Part shown: piece after piece, positions 18,263-26,687 of the stretch
How positions within the stretch are numbered: position 1 is the first letter of the stretch
Layout of the letters: each line of letters begins with the position of its first letter
DNA from: Methylobacter sp.
Lineage (GTDB): Bacteria > Pseudomonadota > Gammaproteobacteria > Methylococcales > Methylomonadaceae
DNA length: 64,000 bases
Direction of reading: 5' to 3'
Assembly: GCF_030680395.1 (NCBI RefSeq)
Contig: NZ_JAUXVR010000027.1
Span: forward strand, 62,001 to 126,000
The notes under the pieces: model-generated
The model's input: the letters and a program-made list of their open reading frames with translations, nothing else
The model's database searches: none
What the model was told of the DNA's origin: nothing
Position numbers and translations under genes: made by a program

Positions 18263-18778
18263 TTAGTTTAATAAGGGAGTAATAATTTCCGTTATTTGCT
18301 CTTTGGAAAACTCCCCCGGATGTCGACTTATGATTTGCCCTTGCCGGTCAACAATGAGGGTGTAGGGAACCGCATCGACGCTATTGCCCAGTTGATGAGC
18401 CAAGGCGATGCCATTATCGCTGCCCAATAGAATCGGATAATTGATGTTGGTTGCGGCGGCGTACTTGGCAACCGGCTCCCTGTCCTCCAAAGCGACGCCG
18501 ATAAACTGTACGCCTTGGTCGGCATATTGTTCCTGCAAGGCGATAAAGCCGGGGATTTCTTTAAGACAGGGCGGGCACCATGTCGCCCAGAAATTGATCA
18601 CTAATATTTTGTCCCGCCATTCGGAAATGTTGTGCTGATGGCCGGACAGGTCAGGCAGGTTGAACTCGGGTAAAGCGCTAATGCCGGTTTTCTCAGCAGA
18701 TGGAAAAAGATGCCGGGTGGTTACGCCAAGAGCCAAGGCAATAATCGCGGTAATAATAATCAGGCCTGTCTGTTTCAT
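18263..18778 (-). CDS. TlpA/ResA-type membrane-anchored thioredoxin-like protein
   Basis: This 171-residue protein has an N-terminal membrane anchor (LIIITAIIALALGVTTRHLF, residues 5-24) and a thioredoxin fold with the active site FWATWCPPCLKEIPGF. The proteins act in the periplasm as thiol reductants in cytochrome c maturation or copper-site assembly, supplied with electrons by DsbD-type transporters. The start overlaps the dsbD stop (ATGA), which supports that partnership. Its last ~75 coding bases plus the bases just after the stop recur at 8341-8429, so the defence island lies between the two copies. Confidence 0.9.
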   Translation of the reverse strand: MKQTGLIIITAIIALALGVTTRHLFPSAEKTGISALPEFNLPDLSGHQHNISEWRDKILVINFWATWCPPCLKEIPGFIALQEQYADQGVQFIGVALEDREPVAKYAAATNINYPILLGSDNGIALAHQLGNSVDAVPYTLIVDRQGQIISRHPGEFSKEQITEIITPLLN

Positions 18779-21006
18779 GATGGGGTGCGCGGCAGCGATT
18801 TAATAAAGGTTTCGATATCCTGATAACCGATGACTCGGTTGGCGATTTTTTCCTGATGATCCAAACCGAAAAACAAAATGGCCGGAGGCCCGATCAGGTT
18901 GAATTTAGTCAACAGCGCCTTATCGTCATCCGAATTATTAGTGACATCAACTTGTAGCAGTACATAGCCTTTGAGCGCCTGTTTTACGCGCGGGTCTGCA
19001 AAGGTATAAGTTTCCATTTCCTTGCACGAGATGCACCAGTCGGCGTAAAAATCCAGCAGCACCGGTTGATGATTGGCGGCGGCCTGCTTGATTCGGGCTT
19101 CCAGCGTCGCTATTGAGGAGACTCGTTCAAAAACGATCCCCGGCTCTGCGGCTTGAGCAGTACTCAAGCCGAGTCCTTGCAGCGGCTTTAACGGATTGCT
19201 GTTGCCCAGGCTGAAACCAATCAATAATAACAGGCCGTAAGCCAGCATCATCAAGCCTAGGCCTTTCCACAGCTTGCGCCAACCGGAACTGTTTTCGGGC
19301 AGCGGATCGACGGCGCTGAGGTAAATGGCCGGAAATATCAGCAGCATCGCCCACAGCATCATGATCACGTTGCCCGGTAAAATCCGGCTGAGCATCCATA
19401 CCGCAACTGCCAGCATAATCACGCCGAATACCGCTTTGGTGGAATTAAGCCAGTTTCCGGCCTTGGGTAACAGTTTTCCGGCGGAGGCACCCAGCAATAG
19501 TAACGGTACGCCCATGCCCAGGCCCAACGCAAATAAGGCGCTGCCGCCTAACACCGCGTCGCCGGTCTGGCCGATATAAATCAGCGCACCCGCCAGCGGC
19601 GCGGCGACACAGGGGCCGACGATCAGTGAGGATAACGAGCCCATGATAGCGGCGCCCCAAAGCGAACCGTCGCGGTGTATTTCGCTGGAATTATGCAGCT
19701 TGACCTGTAACGATTTGGGCAGTTCCAGATGATAAAAGCCGAACATGGACAAGGACAGCAGCACAAAAATAGCGCTGAACAGGCCGATAATCCAAGGCTG
19801 CTGAAAAGTGGTTTGCAAGTTGCTGCCGAACAACGCGGCAAGTATGCCGAACACCGTGTAGGTCAGTGCTGAGGCGACGACATAACTGAGCGACAGTAAA
19901 AAGGCTCGGGTGGTGGTGATCCGGTTGCCATGTCCGACGATAATGCCCGATAAAATCGGAATCATCGGAAAAATGCACGGGGTCAGCGATAACAACAAGC
20001 CGAACCCGAAAAAGCTGAGCAAGGTTATCGGCAAGCTGTCCTTGCGCAAGGACTGCACGATTTGATCCTGTTCGGAAAGTTCCTGCGCGGCTCGTTGCTG
20101 TGCTATTGGCAAGGCCAGGTCGATTTTTTTGCTCATCGGCGGATAGCAAACGCCGCGGTCGGCGCAACCCTGGTATTTGGCCAGCAGGGTAATGGTTTGC
20201 GCTGCTTGGCTGGAACGGATAAGAGGCAGGTCAAAGTCGAGTTCGTTGTGGAACGTCTCAACCTGACCAAAGGCTTCATCCTGTTTAGGCGTACCTCTGG
20301 GAATGTCATAAGTCCCAAGCTTTACGCCGTCGGCGTTAATCAATTCAAATTGAACTTTTTCCCGGTAAAGGTAATAACCGTCTGCAATATGCCAGTTAAC
20401 ATGCAGGGAATGATCATCTTTGACCGACGCAAAAAACTCGAAAGCCTGATCCGGCGGCAGCAGTTCATAACGGGCCAATCCGCTCCTGGCGGATTGGTCA
20501 TCTTCAAACAAGTTAAGTTTTAAGCTTTGAGCGCCTTTTATCAGTTGCTTGACCGGGTCGACGTTGACAACAGGCGTGGGTAGCTTGAGATCGAAAGTGG
20601 TTTTCTGAGGCGGATAGCAAATACCCTGATCGGCACAGCCTTGATATTGCACCGACAGTTGCAGGGACGATGCGCCGTTTTCAATGGTTAAGCCAACCGG
20701 GATGTTCAGGGCGTTGCGGTAAATAACCACATCGCCAAAGTTGTCGTCATGCTTGGTTTGGCCGGTCGGAAAACCGGGTTCGCCTAACCGGATTTGCCCG
20801 GTTTTGGACTCAAAATGCATTTTATTGCGGTAAAGATAATAACCTTCGGCTATATCCCAGGAAATTTCAATCCGATCGGCAGCAAGCGCTTTTGCCGAAA
20901 CCTTAAAGGCCTGGTTAGGCGGCAGAACTTCGTCAGCGCCCAGCGCAAAGGCTGATTGGCTGACAAGCGACAGGAAGCAGAGAACAATTATTTTAAAGAG
21001 TGGCAT
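18775..21006 (-). CDS. dsbD: Thiol:disulfide interchange protein DsbD with duplicated N-terminal domain
   Basis: DsbD carries electrons from cytoplasmic thioredoxin across the inner membrane to periplasmic thiol proteins. The 743-residue product (E. coli has 565) has a signal peptide and two tandem alpha domains, each ending in the redox pair (YQGCADQGICYPP, then YQGCADRGVCYPP). An eight-helix membrane domain follows, with its two cysteines in SLTPCIFPMIP and VGPCVAAPLAGAL. The C-terminal thioredoxin-like gamma domain has FYADWCISCKEME. The extra alpha domain explains the length. The ATG at 21006 is used; a TTG four codons upstream is also possible. It overlaps cutA by 19 bp and tlpA by four. 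Confidence 0.95.
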   Translation of the reverse strand: MPLFKIIVLCFLSLVSQSAFALGADEVLPPNQAFKVSAKALAADRIEISWDIAEGYYLYRNKMHFESKTGQIRLGEPGFPTGQTKHDDNFGDVVIYRNALNIPVGLTIENGASSLQLSVQYQGCADQGICYPPQKTTFDLKLPTPVVNVDPVKQLIKGAQSLKLNLFEDDQSARSGLARYELLPPDQAFEFFASVKDDHSLHVNWHIADGYYLYREKVQFELINADGVKLGTYDIPRGTPKQDEAFGQVETFHNELDFDLPLIRSSQAAQTITLLAKYQGCADRGVCYPPMSKKIDLALPIAQQRAAQELSEQDQIVQSLRKDSLPITLLSFFGFGLLLSLTPCIFPMIPILSGIIVGHGNRITTTRAFLLSLSYVVASALTYTVFGILAALFGSNLQTTFQQPWIIGLFSAIFVLLSLSMFGFYHLELPKSLQVKLHNSSEIHRDGSLWGAAIMGSLSSLIVGPCVAAPLAGALIYIGQTGDAVLGGSALFALGLGMGVPLLLLGASAGKLLPKAGNWLNSTKAVFGVIMLAVAVWMLSRILPGNVIMMLWAMLLIFPAIYLSAVDPLPENSSGWRKLWKGLGLMMLAYGLLLLIGFSLGNSNPLKPLQGLGLSTAQAAEPGIVFERVSSIATLEARIKQAAANHQPVLLDFYADWCISCKEMETYTFADPRVKQALKGYVLLQVDVTNNSDDDKALLTKFNLIGPPAILFFGLDHQEKIANRVIGYQDIETFIKSLPRTPS

Positions 21007-21326
21007 GAATCTATCCAATTCAGGTATTCAGGTAAGCCCCGCTCAATGGGGATGGCAATTATTTCAGGCAGTTCGTAAGGATGATGATTGCGCAGGGTGG
21101 TTTCAATAGCCTGATAGCGATCTTTATGCGCCTTGATCAGCAGTAGATGTTCTTGGGCAGATTCAATTTGTTCCTTCCATGTGTAAATAGAGGTCATGCC
21201 GGGTAAAATATTTACACAGGCGGCCTCGTTATTTGCGACCAGCAGTCGGGCAATTTTTTCCGCCGTGTCTTTATCAGGGCAAGTGCAGAAGATTATTTGA
21301 TGGTTAGCAGGCATGTTACAGGTCAT
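20988..21326 (-). CDS. cutA: Divalent-cation tolerance protein CutA
   Basis: This 112-residue protein is a clear CutA1 homologue (IIFCTCPDKDTAEKIARLLV, ACVNILPGMTSIYTWK, HPYELPEIIAIPI). CutA forms stable trimers with a signalling-protein-like fold and is linked to copper tolerance, though its molecular role is unsettled. The cutA-dsbD order is the same as in E. coli. An internal ATG four codons in (21314) is an alternative start. The short gap to fxsA (88 bp, opposite strand) must hold both promoters. Confidence 0.94.
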   Translation of the reverse strand: MTCNMPANHQIIFCTCPDKDTAEKIARLLVANNEAACVNILPGMTSIYTWKEQIESAQEHLLLIKAHKDRYQAIETTLRNHHPYELPEIIAIPIERGLPEYLNWIDSCHSLK

Positions 21327-21414
21327 AAAAACTGGAGCGTCAGATATTATCCTAGAAATTAACCGGAATTGCCCTTATATTGTAATAACGATGATTACAA
21401 TAAGAGTACTTTAG

Positions 21415-21852
21415 ATGAAAATTTTTCAAACACTATTTCTGGTCGTTCTGATTATTCCTTTTGCAGAAATTTATTTGTTGATACAGGTGGGAGCAATTAT
21501 CGGTGCATTTCCGACCATTTTGCTGGTGGTGTTTACTGCGATGCTGGGCGCTTGGCTATTGAAACAGCAAGGCTTTGCAACATTTCAGCGGTTTCAGGAG
21601 AGTTTGGCGCAAGGAGTGATTCCCGCTTATGAAATGGTAGAAGGGCCTCTTATTCTGGTAGGGGGAGCTTTATTGCTAACACCGGGTTTTATTACGGATA
21701 TAATTGGCTTTGCCTGTTTAATTCCACAATTACGCAGAAAAATTGCTCAATATGTGATTGAACATTATCTTGTACAGGCTGGAGCGCACTTTCAGCAGGC
21801 AAAAGCGGCTGAAAATAATGTGTTGGAAGGTGAATTTCGTAAAGAAGAGTAG
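21415..21852 (+). CDS. fxsA: FxsA family membrane protein
   Basis: The 145-residue protein has the FxsA pattern: an N-terminal helix (TLFLVVLIIPFAEIYLLIQV), a second hydrophobic span (TILLVVFTAMLGAWLLKQQG) and a third with the conserved GGALLLTPGFITDIIGFACL. In E. coli, FxsA (YjeG) affects phage T7 exclusion by plasmid F. The cellular role is otherwise unknown. It is divergent from cutA-dsbD, close to the E. coli neighbourhood of fxsA. Confidence 0.9.
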   Translation: MKIFQTLFLVVLIIPFAEIYLLIQVGAIIGAFPTILLVVFTAMLGAWLLKQQGFATFQRFQESLAQGVIPAYEMVEGPLILVGGALLLTPGFITDIIGFACLIPQLRRKIAQYVIEHYLVQAGAHFQQAKAAENNVLEGEFRKEE

Positions 21853-21870
21853 GAAGATGAGAAATTTAAG

Positions 21871-21916
21871 ACAAAAGGCACAAGACTAAATTCCGGTTTT
21901 TGTCTTGTGCCTTTGT
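21871..21916. terminator. Hairpin between convergent fxsA and DUF2892 gene
   Basis: ACAAAAGGCACAAGAC (21871-21886) pairs with GTCTTGTGCCTTTGT (21902-21916) with one bulged A. It sits exactly between the convergent stops at 21852 and 21920, so it may end transcription in both directions. T-runs are short. Confidence 0.55.
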
Positions 21917-21919
21917 AGC

Positions 21920-22180
21920 TTAGCTTTCTGTAGAATCGCTTTCTGTGGAGCTGCCTTCAGTTGTTTCGCAGGTATTTTTGTTAAGCCCTGAATAGACCGG
22001 GCACCAACCTGAATAACCTGTTGCAACAAGAACCAAGCCCACCAATAACAAAAGAACCTCACCGCCAGGAACGAAAAGAGAAATAACCAGAAGTGCCGAT
22101 CCCGCATATAGACGGTATTTCTTTTCCTTCTCGCCAACATTGTGTTCAAATTTAAGCATACGTTTAAAATCAAAATTCAT
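21920..22180 (-). CDS. DUF2892 small inner-membrane protein
   Basis: This 86-residue protein has the DUF2892 pattern: an N-terminal segment with HNVGEKEKKYRLYAGSALLV and two membrane helices, then GYSGWCPVYSGLNKNTC with the conserved cysteines. The C-terminus is Ser/Thr/Glu-rich. The same domain is found in YgaP, where it follows a rhodanese domain; here it stands alone. Role unknown. Confidence 0.85.
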   Translation of the reverse strand: MNFDFKRMLKFEHNVGEKEKKYRLYAGSALLVISLFVPGGEVLLLLVGLVLVATGYSGWCPVYSGLNKNTCETTEGSSTESDSTES

Positions 22181-22318
22181 CTTAAAATCCTCTGTGTGTA
22201 GTTATTATTATCTTTAAACAAAGCAACGGTTCAGTTCGTCATTATTGAACCTCATGCAATATACACAGCTCCGAAAAATGTGCAAGCGAAAAAATATCAA
22301 CAGTAGGTGCCTTAGGCA

Positions 22319-24496
22319 ATGGATGTAACTTCAATAATCGATCCCCTCAATGATGACCAGCGTCAGGCAGTTACCGCACCTTCCCAAGCCATGCTGGTTT
22401 TGGCGGGAGCGGGTAGCGGCAAGACCCGTGTTTTAGTACATCGCATCGCCTGGCAGATTCAGGTGCTGGGCGTGTCGGCGCATAGTATTCTGGCGGTCAC
22501 TTTTACCAATAAAGCGGCCAAGGAAATGCGCGGCAGGATTGAGGATTTGCTCAACATGTCCGCACAATCCATGTGGATAGGCACTTTTCACGGCGTAGCG
22601 CACCGGTTATTAAGGCGACATGCCAAGCAAGCCAAATTGCCGGAAACTTTTCAGGTGATGGATTCCGGCGACCAGCTGCGGCTGATCAAGCGCCTGTTAA
22701 GTACGCTTAATCTCGATGCCGACAAGTGGCCTCCGCGCCAAGTGCAGTGGTATATCAATGCGCAAAAAGACGAGGGCATCAGGGCGCGGCATATGATGGA
22801 GACCGGCGATCCTTACCAGCGGCAAATGCTGATTATATATAAGGCGTATGAGGAACTGTGCGATCGCTCCGGTTTGGTGGACTTTGCCGAGCTGCTGCTG
22901 CGGGCGCATGAATTGCTGCGCGATAATCCCGATGTGCTGGATTTTTATCAGCAGCGTTTCAGGCAGGTCCATGTCGATGAGTTTCAGGATACCAACACCA
23001 TACAATATGCCTGGTTGCGGTTGTTGACCGAGGGTAAGGATAATATCTTCGTGGTGGGCGATGACGATCAGTCCATCTACGGCTGGCGCGGCGCGAAAAT
23101 CGAGAATATCTACAGCTTTCAAAAGCATTACCCGAATCATCAAGTCATCAAGCTGGAACAAAATTACCGCTCGACCGGCAATATCCTGAAAGCCGCCAAC
23201 AAAGTGATCAGCGTTAATGACGGTCGCATGGGCAAAGAGCTATGGACCGATGCCGGTGATGGCGATTTGATTTCTCTGTACGCGGCATTTAACGAACAGG
23301 ATGAAGCCCATTTTGTGGTCGAGCGCATCAGGGCTTGGGTCAATGAGGGCGGACTGCGCAAGGATACCGCCATTCTGTATCGATCCAACGCCCAGTCCCG
23401 GCAGTTTGAAGAAAGATTGATGACCACCGGCACACCCTACCGGGTTTACGGCGGGTTGCGCTTTTTTGAGCGGGTGGAAATTAAAAACGCGCTGGCTTAT
23501 TTGCGGCTGATGTCCAACCGCGATGACGATGCTTCGTTTGAACGGGTGATCAACACCCCGACGCGCGGCATAGGCGCCAAAACCATCGACGACATTCGGA
23601 GCATTGCCAGAGATCAAAGCCTTTCGTTATGGGCGGCAGCGATCGTGCTGATTAATCAGCGCACCCTGTCGGCAAGGGCGACTAATGCGCTGATAGGTTT
23701 TTTGGAGTTGATTAAGCGGTTTGACGGGCAGGCGGAAGGCTTGGAGCTTTTTGAAAAGGTCAAACTGGTGGTCGAAAAAAGCGGCCTGATCGAGCTGTAT
23801 CAAAAGGACAAGGCGGACAAAGGCGAAGAAAAAGTAGAAAACCTGGAAGAGCTGGTCAATGCGGCGCGGCTTTTTGACACCACCACCATCGGCGATCTGG
23901 AAGATCAAGAAAATCTGGGCGAGCTGGATATGTTTCTGACGCATGCGACACTGGAATCCGGTGAGCTGCAAGGCGACGACTTCGAGGATTGTGTGCAGCT
24001 GATGACCCTGCATTCCGCCAAAGGGCTGGAGTTTAAGCAGGTGTTTCTGGTCGGCATGGAAGAAGGCTTGTTTCCGTCGCAGCAGTCTGTTGACGATGTC
24101 GGGCGGCTGGAAGAGGAACGCAGGCTTTGCTATGTCGGCATTACCCGCGCCATGCGGCAGTTGTATCTGACCTATGCCGAATCCCGGCGTTTATACGGCC
24201 GGGAAACTTATCCCAAGCCGTCACGGTTTCTGCGCGAGATTCCGGCGGAACATATCCAGGAAGTCAGGATGCGCGCCACCGTGACGCGTCCGGTGACCTC
24301 GGTAAAACCGAAGGCGCAGCTGTTGCAAACAGAGGGGAAATACAAGCTGGGGCAACGCGTCAGTCATGCCAAGTTCGGTGAAGGCGTGGTGTTGCAGATG
24401 GAAGGCGACGGTGCGCAGGAAAGAGTGCAGATCAACTTCAAGCAAGTAGGCCTCAAGTGGCTGATACTGGCTTATGCGCAATTGGATGTACTGTAG
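22319..24496 (+). CDS. uvrD: DNA helicase II
   Basis: UvrD is a 3'-5' SF1 helicase that unwinds nicked DNA in mismatch and nucleotide excision repair. The 725-residue protein has LNDDQRQAVTAPS, Walker A LAGAGSGKTRVLVHRIAW, AVTFTNKAAKEMRGR, VDEFQDTNTIQY, VVGDDDQSIYGWRGAKIENI, LEQNYRST, LMTLHSAKGLEF and YVGITRAM. The C-terminal Tudor-like tail (GQRVSHAKFGEGVVLQMEG) is present, so the gene is complete. It is a single gene, followed by a short GGGGC/GCCCC hairpin. No obvious LexA site was found upstream. Confidence 0.96.
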   Translation: MDVTSIIDPLNDDQRQAVTAPSQAMLVLAGAGSGKTRVLVHRIAWQIQVLGVSAHSILAVTFTNKAAKEMRGRIEDLLNMSAQSMWIGTFHGVAHRLLRRHAKQAKLPETFQVMDSGDQLRLIKRLLSTLNLDADKWPPRQVQWYINAQKDEGIRARHMMETGDPYQRQMLIIYKAYEELCDRSGLVDFAELLLRAHELLRDNPDVLDFYQQRFRQVHVDEFQDTNTIQYAWLRLLTEGKDNIFVVGDDDQSIYGWRGAKIENIYSFQKHYPNHQVIKLEQNYRSTGNILKAANKVISVNDGRMGKELWTDAGDGDLISLYAAFNEQDEAHFVVERIRAWVNEGGLRKDTAILYRSNAQSRQFEERLMTTGTPYRVYGGLRFFERVEIKNALAYLRLMSNRDDDASFERVINTPTRGIGAKTIDDIRSIARDQSLSLWAAAIVLINQRTLSARATNALIGFLELIKRFDGQAEGLELFEKVKLVVEKSGLIELYQKDKADKGEEKVENLEELVNAARLFDTTTIGDLEDQENLGELDMFLTHATLESGELQGDDFEDCVQLMTLHSAKGLEFKQVFLVGMEEGLFPSQQSVDDVGRLEEERRLCYVGITRAMRQLYLTYAESRRLYGRETYPKPSRFLREIPAEHIQEVRMRATVTRPVTSVKPKAQLLQTEGKYKLGQRVSHAKFGEGVVLQMEGDGAQERVQINFKQVGLKWLILAYAQLDVL

Positions 24497-24498
24497 GA

Positions 24499-24512
24499 GG
24501 GGCTTTAGCCCC
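24499..24512 (+). terminator. Short hairpin after uvrD
   Basis: GGGGC (24499-24503), loop TTTA, GCCCC (24508-24512), three bases after the uvrD stop. There is no T-run, so it is a weak terminator or a transcript end protector. Confidence 0.35.
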
Positions 24513-24575
24513 GAATAATGGGCAATTGTCACTGGGTCACCATATTGGCAAGTAGCCTATTATATGAACACACTT

Positions 24576-24581
24576 TATAAT
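24576..24581 (+). promoter_or_regulatory. Candidate -10 element of fba
   Basis: A perfect TATAAT at 24576-24581 lies about 100 bp before the fba start. No convincing -35 hexamer is seen at the right distance, so this is only a candidate. Confidence 0.3.
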
Positions 24582-24681
24582 AGCCGGCAGACCGCATTGG
24601 GCTGTGGGTATTTGTACCCGCAACCGCAATGACTCTCGGCTTGATTATTCTCAACGTAACAGATTGAAACAGGAACCCTTA

Positions 24682-25761
24682 ATGTCACAGAAAATTTTAG
24701 ATATAGTAAAACCCGGTGTTGTAACTGGCGATGACGTACAAAAAATCTTTGCGATTTGCAAAGAAAACCATTTTGCATTGCCTGCGGTAAATGTCATTAA
24801 CACTGATTCGATTAATGCAGCGTTGGAAGCGGCCGCGAAAGTAAAATCGGCTGTCGTAATCCAGTTTTCCAATGGCGGCGCAGCATTTGTTGCCGGTAAA
24901 GGCCTTAAAGCAGAAGGCCAGCAAGCCGCTATTTTGGGTGCAATTTCCGGCGCTCAACACGTACACGCAATGGCTGAAGCTTATGGCGTACCGGTCATTT
25001 TGCACACTGACCATGCAGCTAAAAAACTATTGCCTTGGATTGACGGCTTGTTAGATGCAGGCGAAAAACATTTTGCAGCAACCGGCAAGCCATTATTCAG
25101 TTCGCATATGCTCGATTTATCTGAAGAAAGCCTGCAAGAAAACATCGAAATCTGCGGTCAATATCTGGCGCGCATGACCAAAATGGGCATGACCCTGGAA
25201 ATCGAATTAGGTTGCACCGGCGGCGAAGAAGACGGCGTTGACAACAGTGATATGGATCATTCCATGCTGTACACTCAGCCAGAAGATGTAGCCTATGCTT
25301 ATGACGAGTTAAGTAAAATAAGCCATCGTTTCACGATTGCGGCTTCATTCGGTAACGTTCACGGTGTTTATAAGCCGGGTAACGTTAAATTGACGCCCAG
25401 CATTTTGGCTAACTCACAAAAATACGTTTCTGAAAAATTCGGCGTTCCAACCAACACTCTGAATTTTGTATTCCACGGCGGTTCAGGTTCAACACCTGAA
25501 GAAATCAAGGAATCGATTAGCTACGGCGTTATCAAGATGAACATCGATACCGACACCCAATGGGCAACTTGGGAAGGTATCATGAACTACTACAAACAAA
25601 ACGAAGGTTATTTGCAAGGTCAAATCGGCAACCCTGACGGTGACGACAAACCAAACAAGAAATACTACGATCCACGCGTCTGGCAACGTGCCGGTGAAGT
25701 CGGCATGGCGACTCGTTTGGAACAAGCTTTTCAGGAATTGAATGCAGTTAATACCCTGTAA
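24682..25761 (+). CDS. fbaA: Class II fructose-bisphosphate aldolase (FbaA type)
   Basis: This zinc enzyme interconverts fructose 1,6-bisphosphate with DHAP and glyceraldehyde 3-phosphate. In a RuMP organism it serves the cleavage branch after formaldehyde fixation. The 359-residue product from the ATG at 24682 (AGGAACC ribosome site) has PVILHTDHAAKKLLPWIDGL (zinc-binding His), MTLEIELGCTGGEEDGVDNS, FGNVHGVYKPGNVKL and FVFHGGSGST, all typical of the long E. coli-type class IIA enzyme. The frame is open 26 codons further upstream but without support. Codon use is smooth, as in a highly expressed gene. Confidence 0.96.
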   Translation: MSQKILDIVKPGVVTGDDVQKIFAICKENHFALPAVNVINTDSINAALEAAAKVKSAVVIQFSNGGAAFVAGKGLKAEGQQAAILGAISGAQHVHAMAEAYGVPVILHTDHAAKKLLPWIDGLLDAGEKHFAATGKPLFSSHMLDLSEESLQENIEICGQYLARMTKMGMTLEIELGCTGGEEDGVDNSDMDHSMLYTQPEDVAYAYDELSKISHRFTIAASFGNVHGVYKPGNVKLTPSILANSQKYVSEKFGVPTNTLNFVFHGGSGSTPEEIKESISYGVIKMNIDTDTQWATWEGIMNYYKQNEGYLQGQIGNPDGDDKPNKKYYDPRVWQRAGEVGMATRLEQAFQELNAVNTL

Positions 25762-25780
25762 ATTGATGGGTTAAATAGAA

Positions 25781-25810
25781 GGCCGATGCGGTTGCATCGG
25801 CCTTTTTTTT
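25781..25810 (+). terminator. Rho-independent terminator of fba
   Basis: GGCCGATGC, loop GGTT, GCATCGGCC (25781-25802), followed by eight T (25803-25810). This is a textbook intrinsic terminator 20 bp after the fba stop. Confidence 0.93.
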
Positions 25811-25964
25811 GTCCGGCAGACAACAAACACCTAAAATAAAAAATTAATGAGGTGTCGTTATGATGGATGTGTCTTACTCAAATCAGGTATTATAAAAACT
25901 GTTTGCGTAGAACAACATATGACGAATAACCTAGTAATATAGTACACTATATCAACCTCAAATT

Positions 25965-26684
25965 ATGGTTAGCATGATGACAGCAACAGACAATGTACAC
26001 CCGCACGAAATCCATAAATTCGGCTCGATGGCGGAACGCTGGTGGGATACTCAGGGCGAATTCAAAACCCTACATGATATTAACCCGCTACGACTCCAGT
26101 TTATCCAGCGTTATGCGGATATTGCAGGTAAACGCATCGTTGATGTCGGTTGCGGCGGGGGTATTTTAACCGAAGGCCTGGCTAAACACGGCGCTGATGC
26201 GTTGGGTATTGATCTTAGCGAAGACCTGATTGATATTGCCGACCTGCACGGGCTTGAGTCCGGTATTAACGCGCATTATCAAAAAATCAGCGCCGAAGCC
26301 TTGGCCGAACAGCAGCCGGAAAATTTTGATCATGTGACCTGCATGGAAATGCTCGAGCATGTGCCTGATCCCGGCTCGATCATCTCCGCTTGCGCCAGAA
26401 TGGTTAAACCCGGCGGCATGGTGTTTTTTTCGACGCTCAACCGTAAACCCAAGGCGTATTTATTGGCCATCTTTGCAGCGGAGTATGTCCTGAAAATGTT
26501 ACCCAAAGGTACTCATGATTTTAAAACCTTCATCAAGCCGTCGGAGTTGTGTCAGTCGGCGCGTGCGGCAGGTCTTGAGTTGCAGGGCATGGTAGGCATT
26601 GAATACAATCCGTTCACCAAACATTTCAGCCTTGGCAAAGACATTGACGTCAATTACATCGCTGCCTTTAAGCGTTCCGCGTAA
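25965..26684 (+). CDS. ubiG: Ubiquinone biosynthesis O-methyltransferase UbiG
   Basis: UbiG performs both O-methylations of ubiquinone synthesis. The protein (235-239 residues depending on start) has IHKFGSMAERWWDTQGEFK, HDINPLRLQFIQ, the SAM motif IVDVGCGGGILTEGLAKHG and VTCMEMLEHVPDP. Its C-terminal part contains AEYVLKMLPKGTHDFKTFI, all characteristic. Three in-frame ATGs (25965, 25974, 25977) are equally weak in ribosome site. It leads the cluster ubiG-gph-SDR-sufT (3 bp, then a 10-bp overlap, then 10 bp). Confidence 0.95.
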   Translation: MVSMMTATDNVHPHEIHKFGSMAERWWDTQGEFKTLHDINPLRLQFIQRYADIAGKRIVDVGCGGGILTEGLAKHGADALGIDLSEDLIDIADLHGLESGINAHYQKISAEALAEQQPENFDHVTCMEMLEHVPDPGSIISACARMVKPGGMVFFSTLNRKPKAYLLAIFAAEYVLKMLPKGTHDFKTFIKPSELCQSARAAGLELQGMVGIEYNPFTKHFSLGKDIDVNYIAAFKRSA

Positions 26685-26687
26685 GAC

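Noticed and set aside
20062-20523. Plus-strand frame of 153 codons
   Set aside because: It is antisense to the two alpha domains of DsbD and has no features of its own.
22200-22318. LexA box upstream of uvrD
   Set aside because: GTTC and GAAC words occur there, but not in the GTTC-N7-GTTC spacing found at lexA, nor as CTGT-N8-ACAG.
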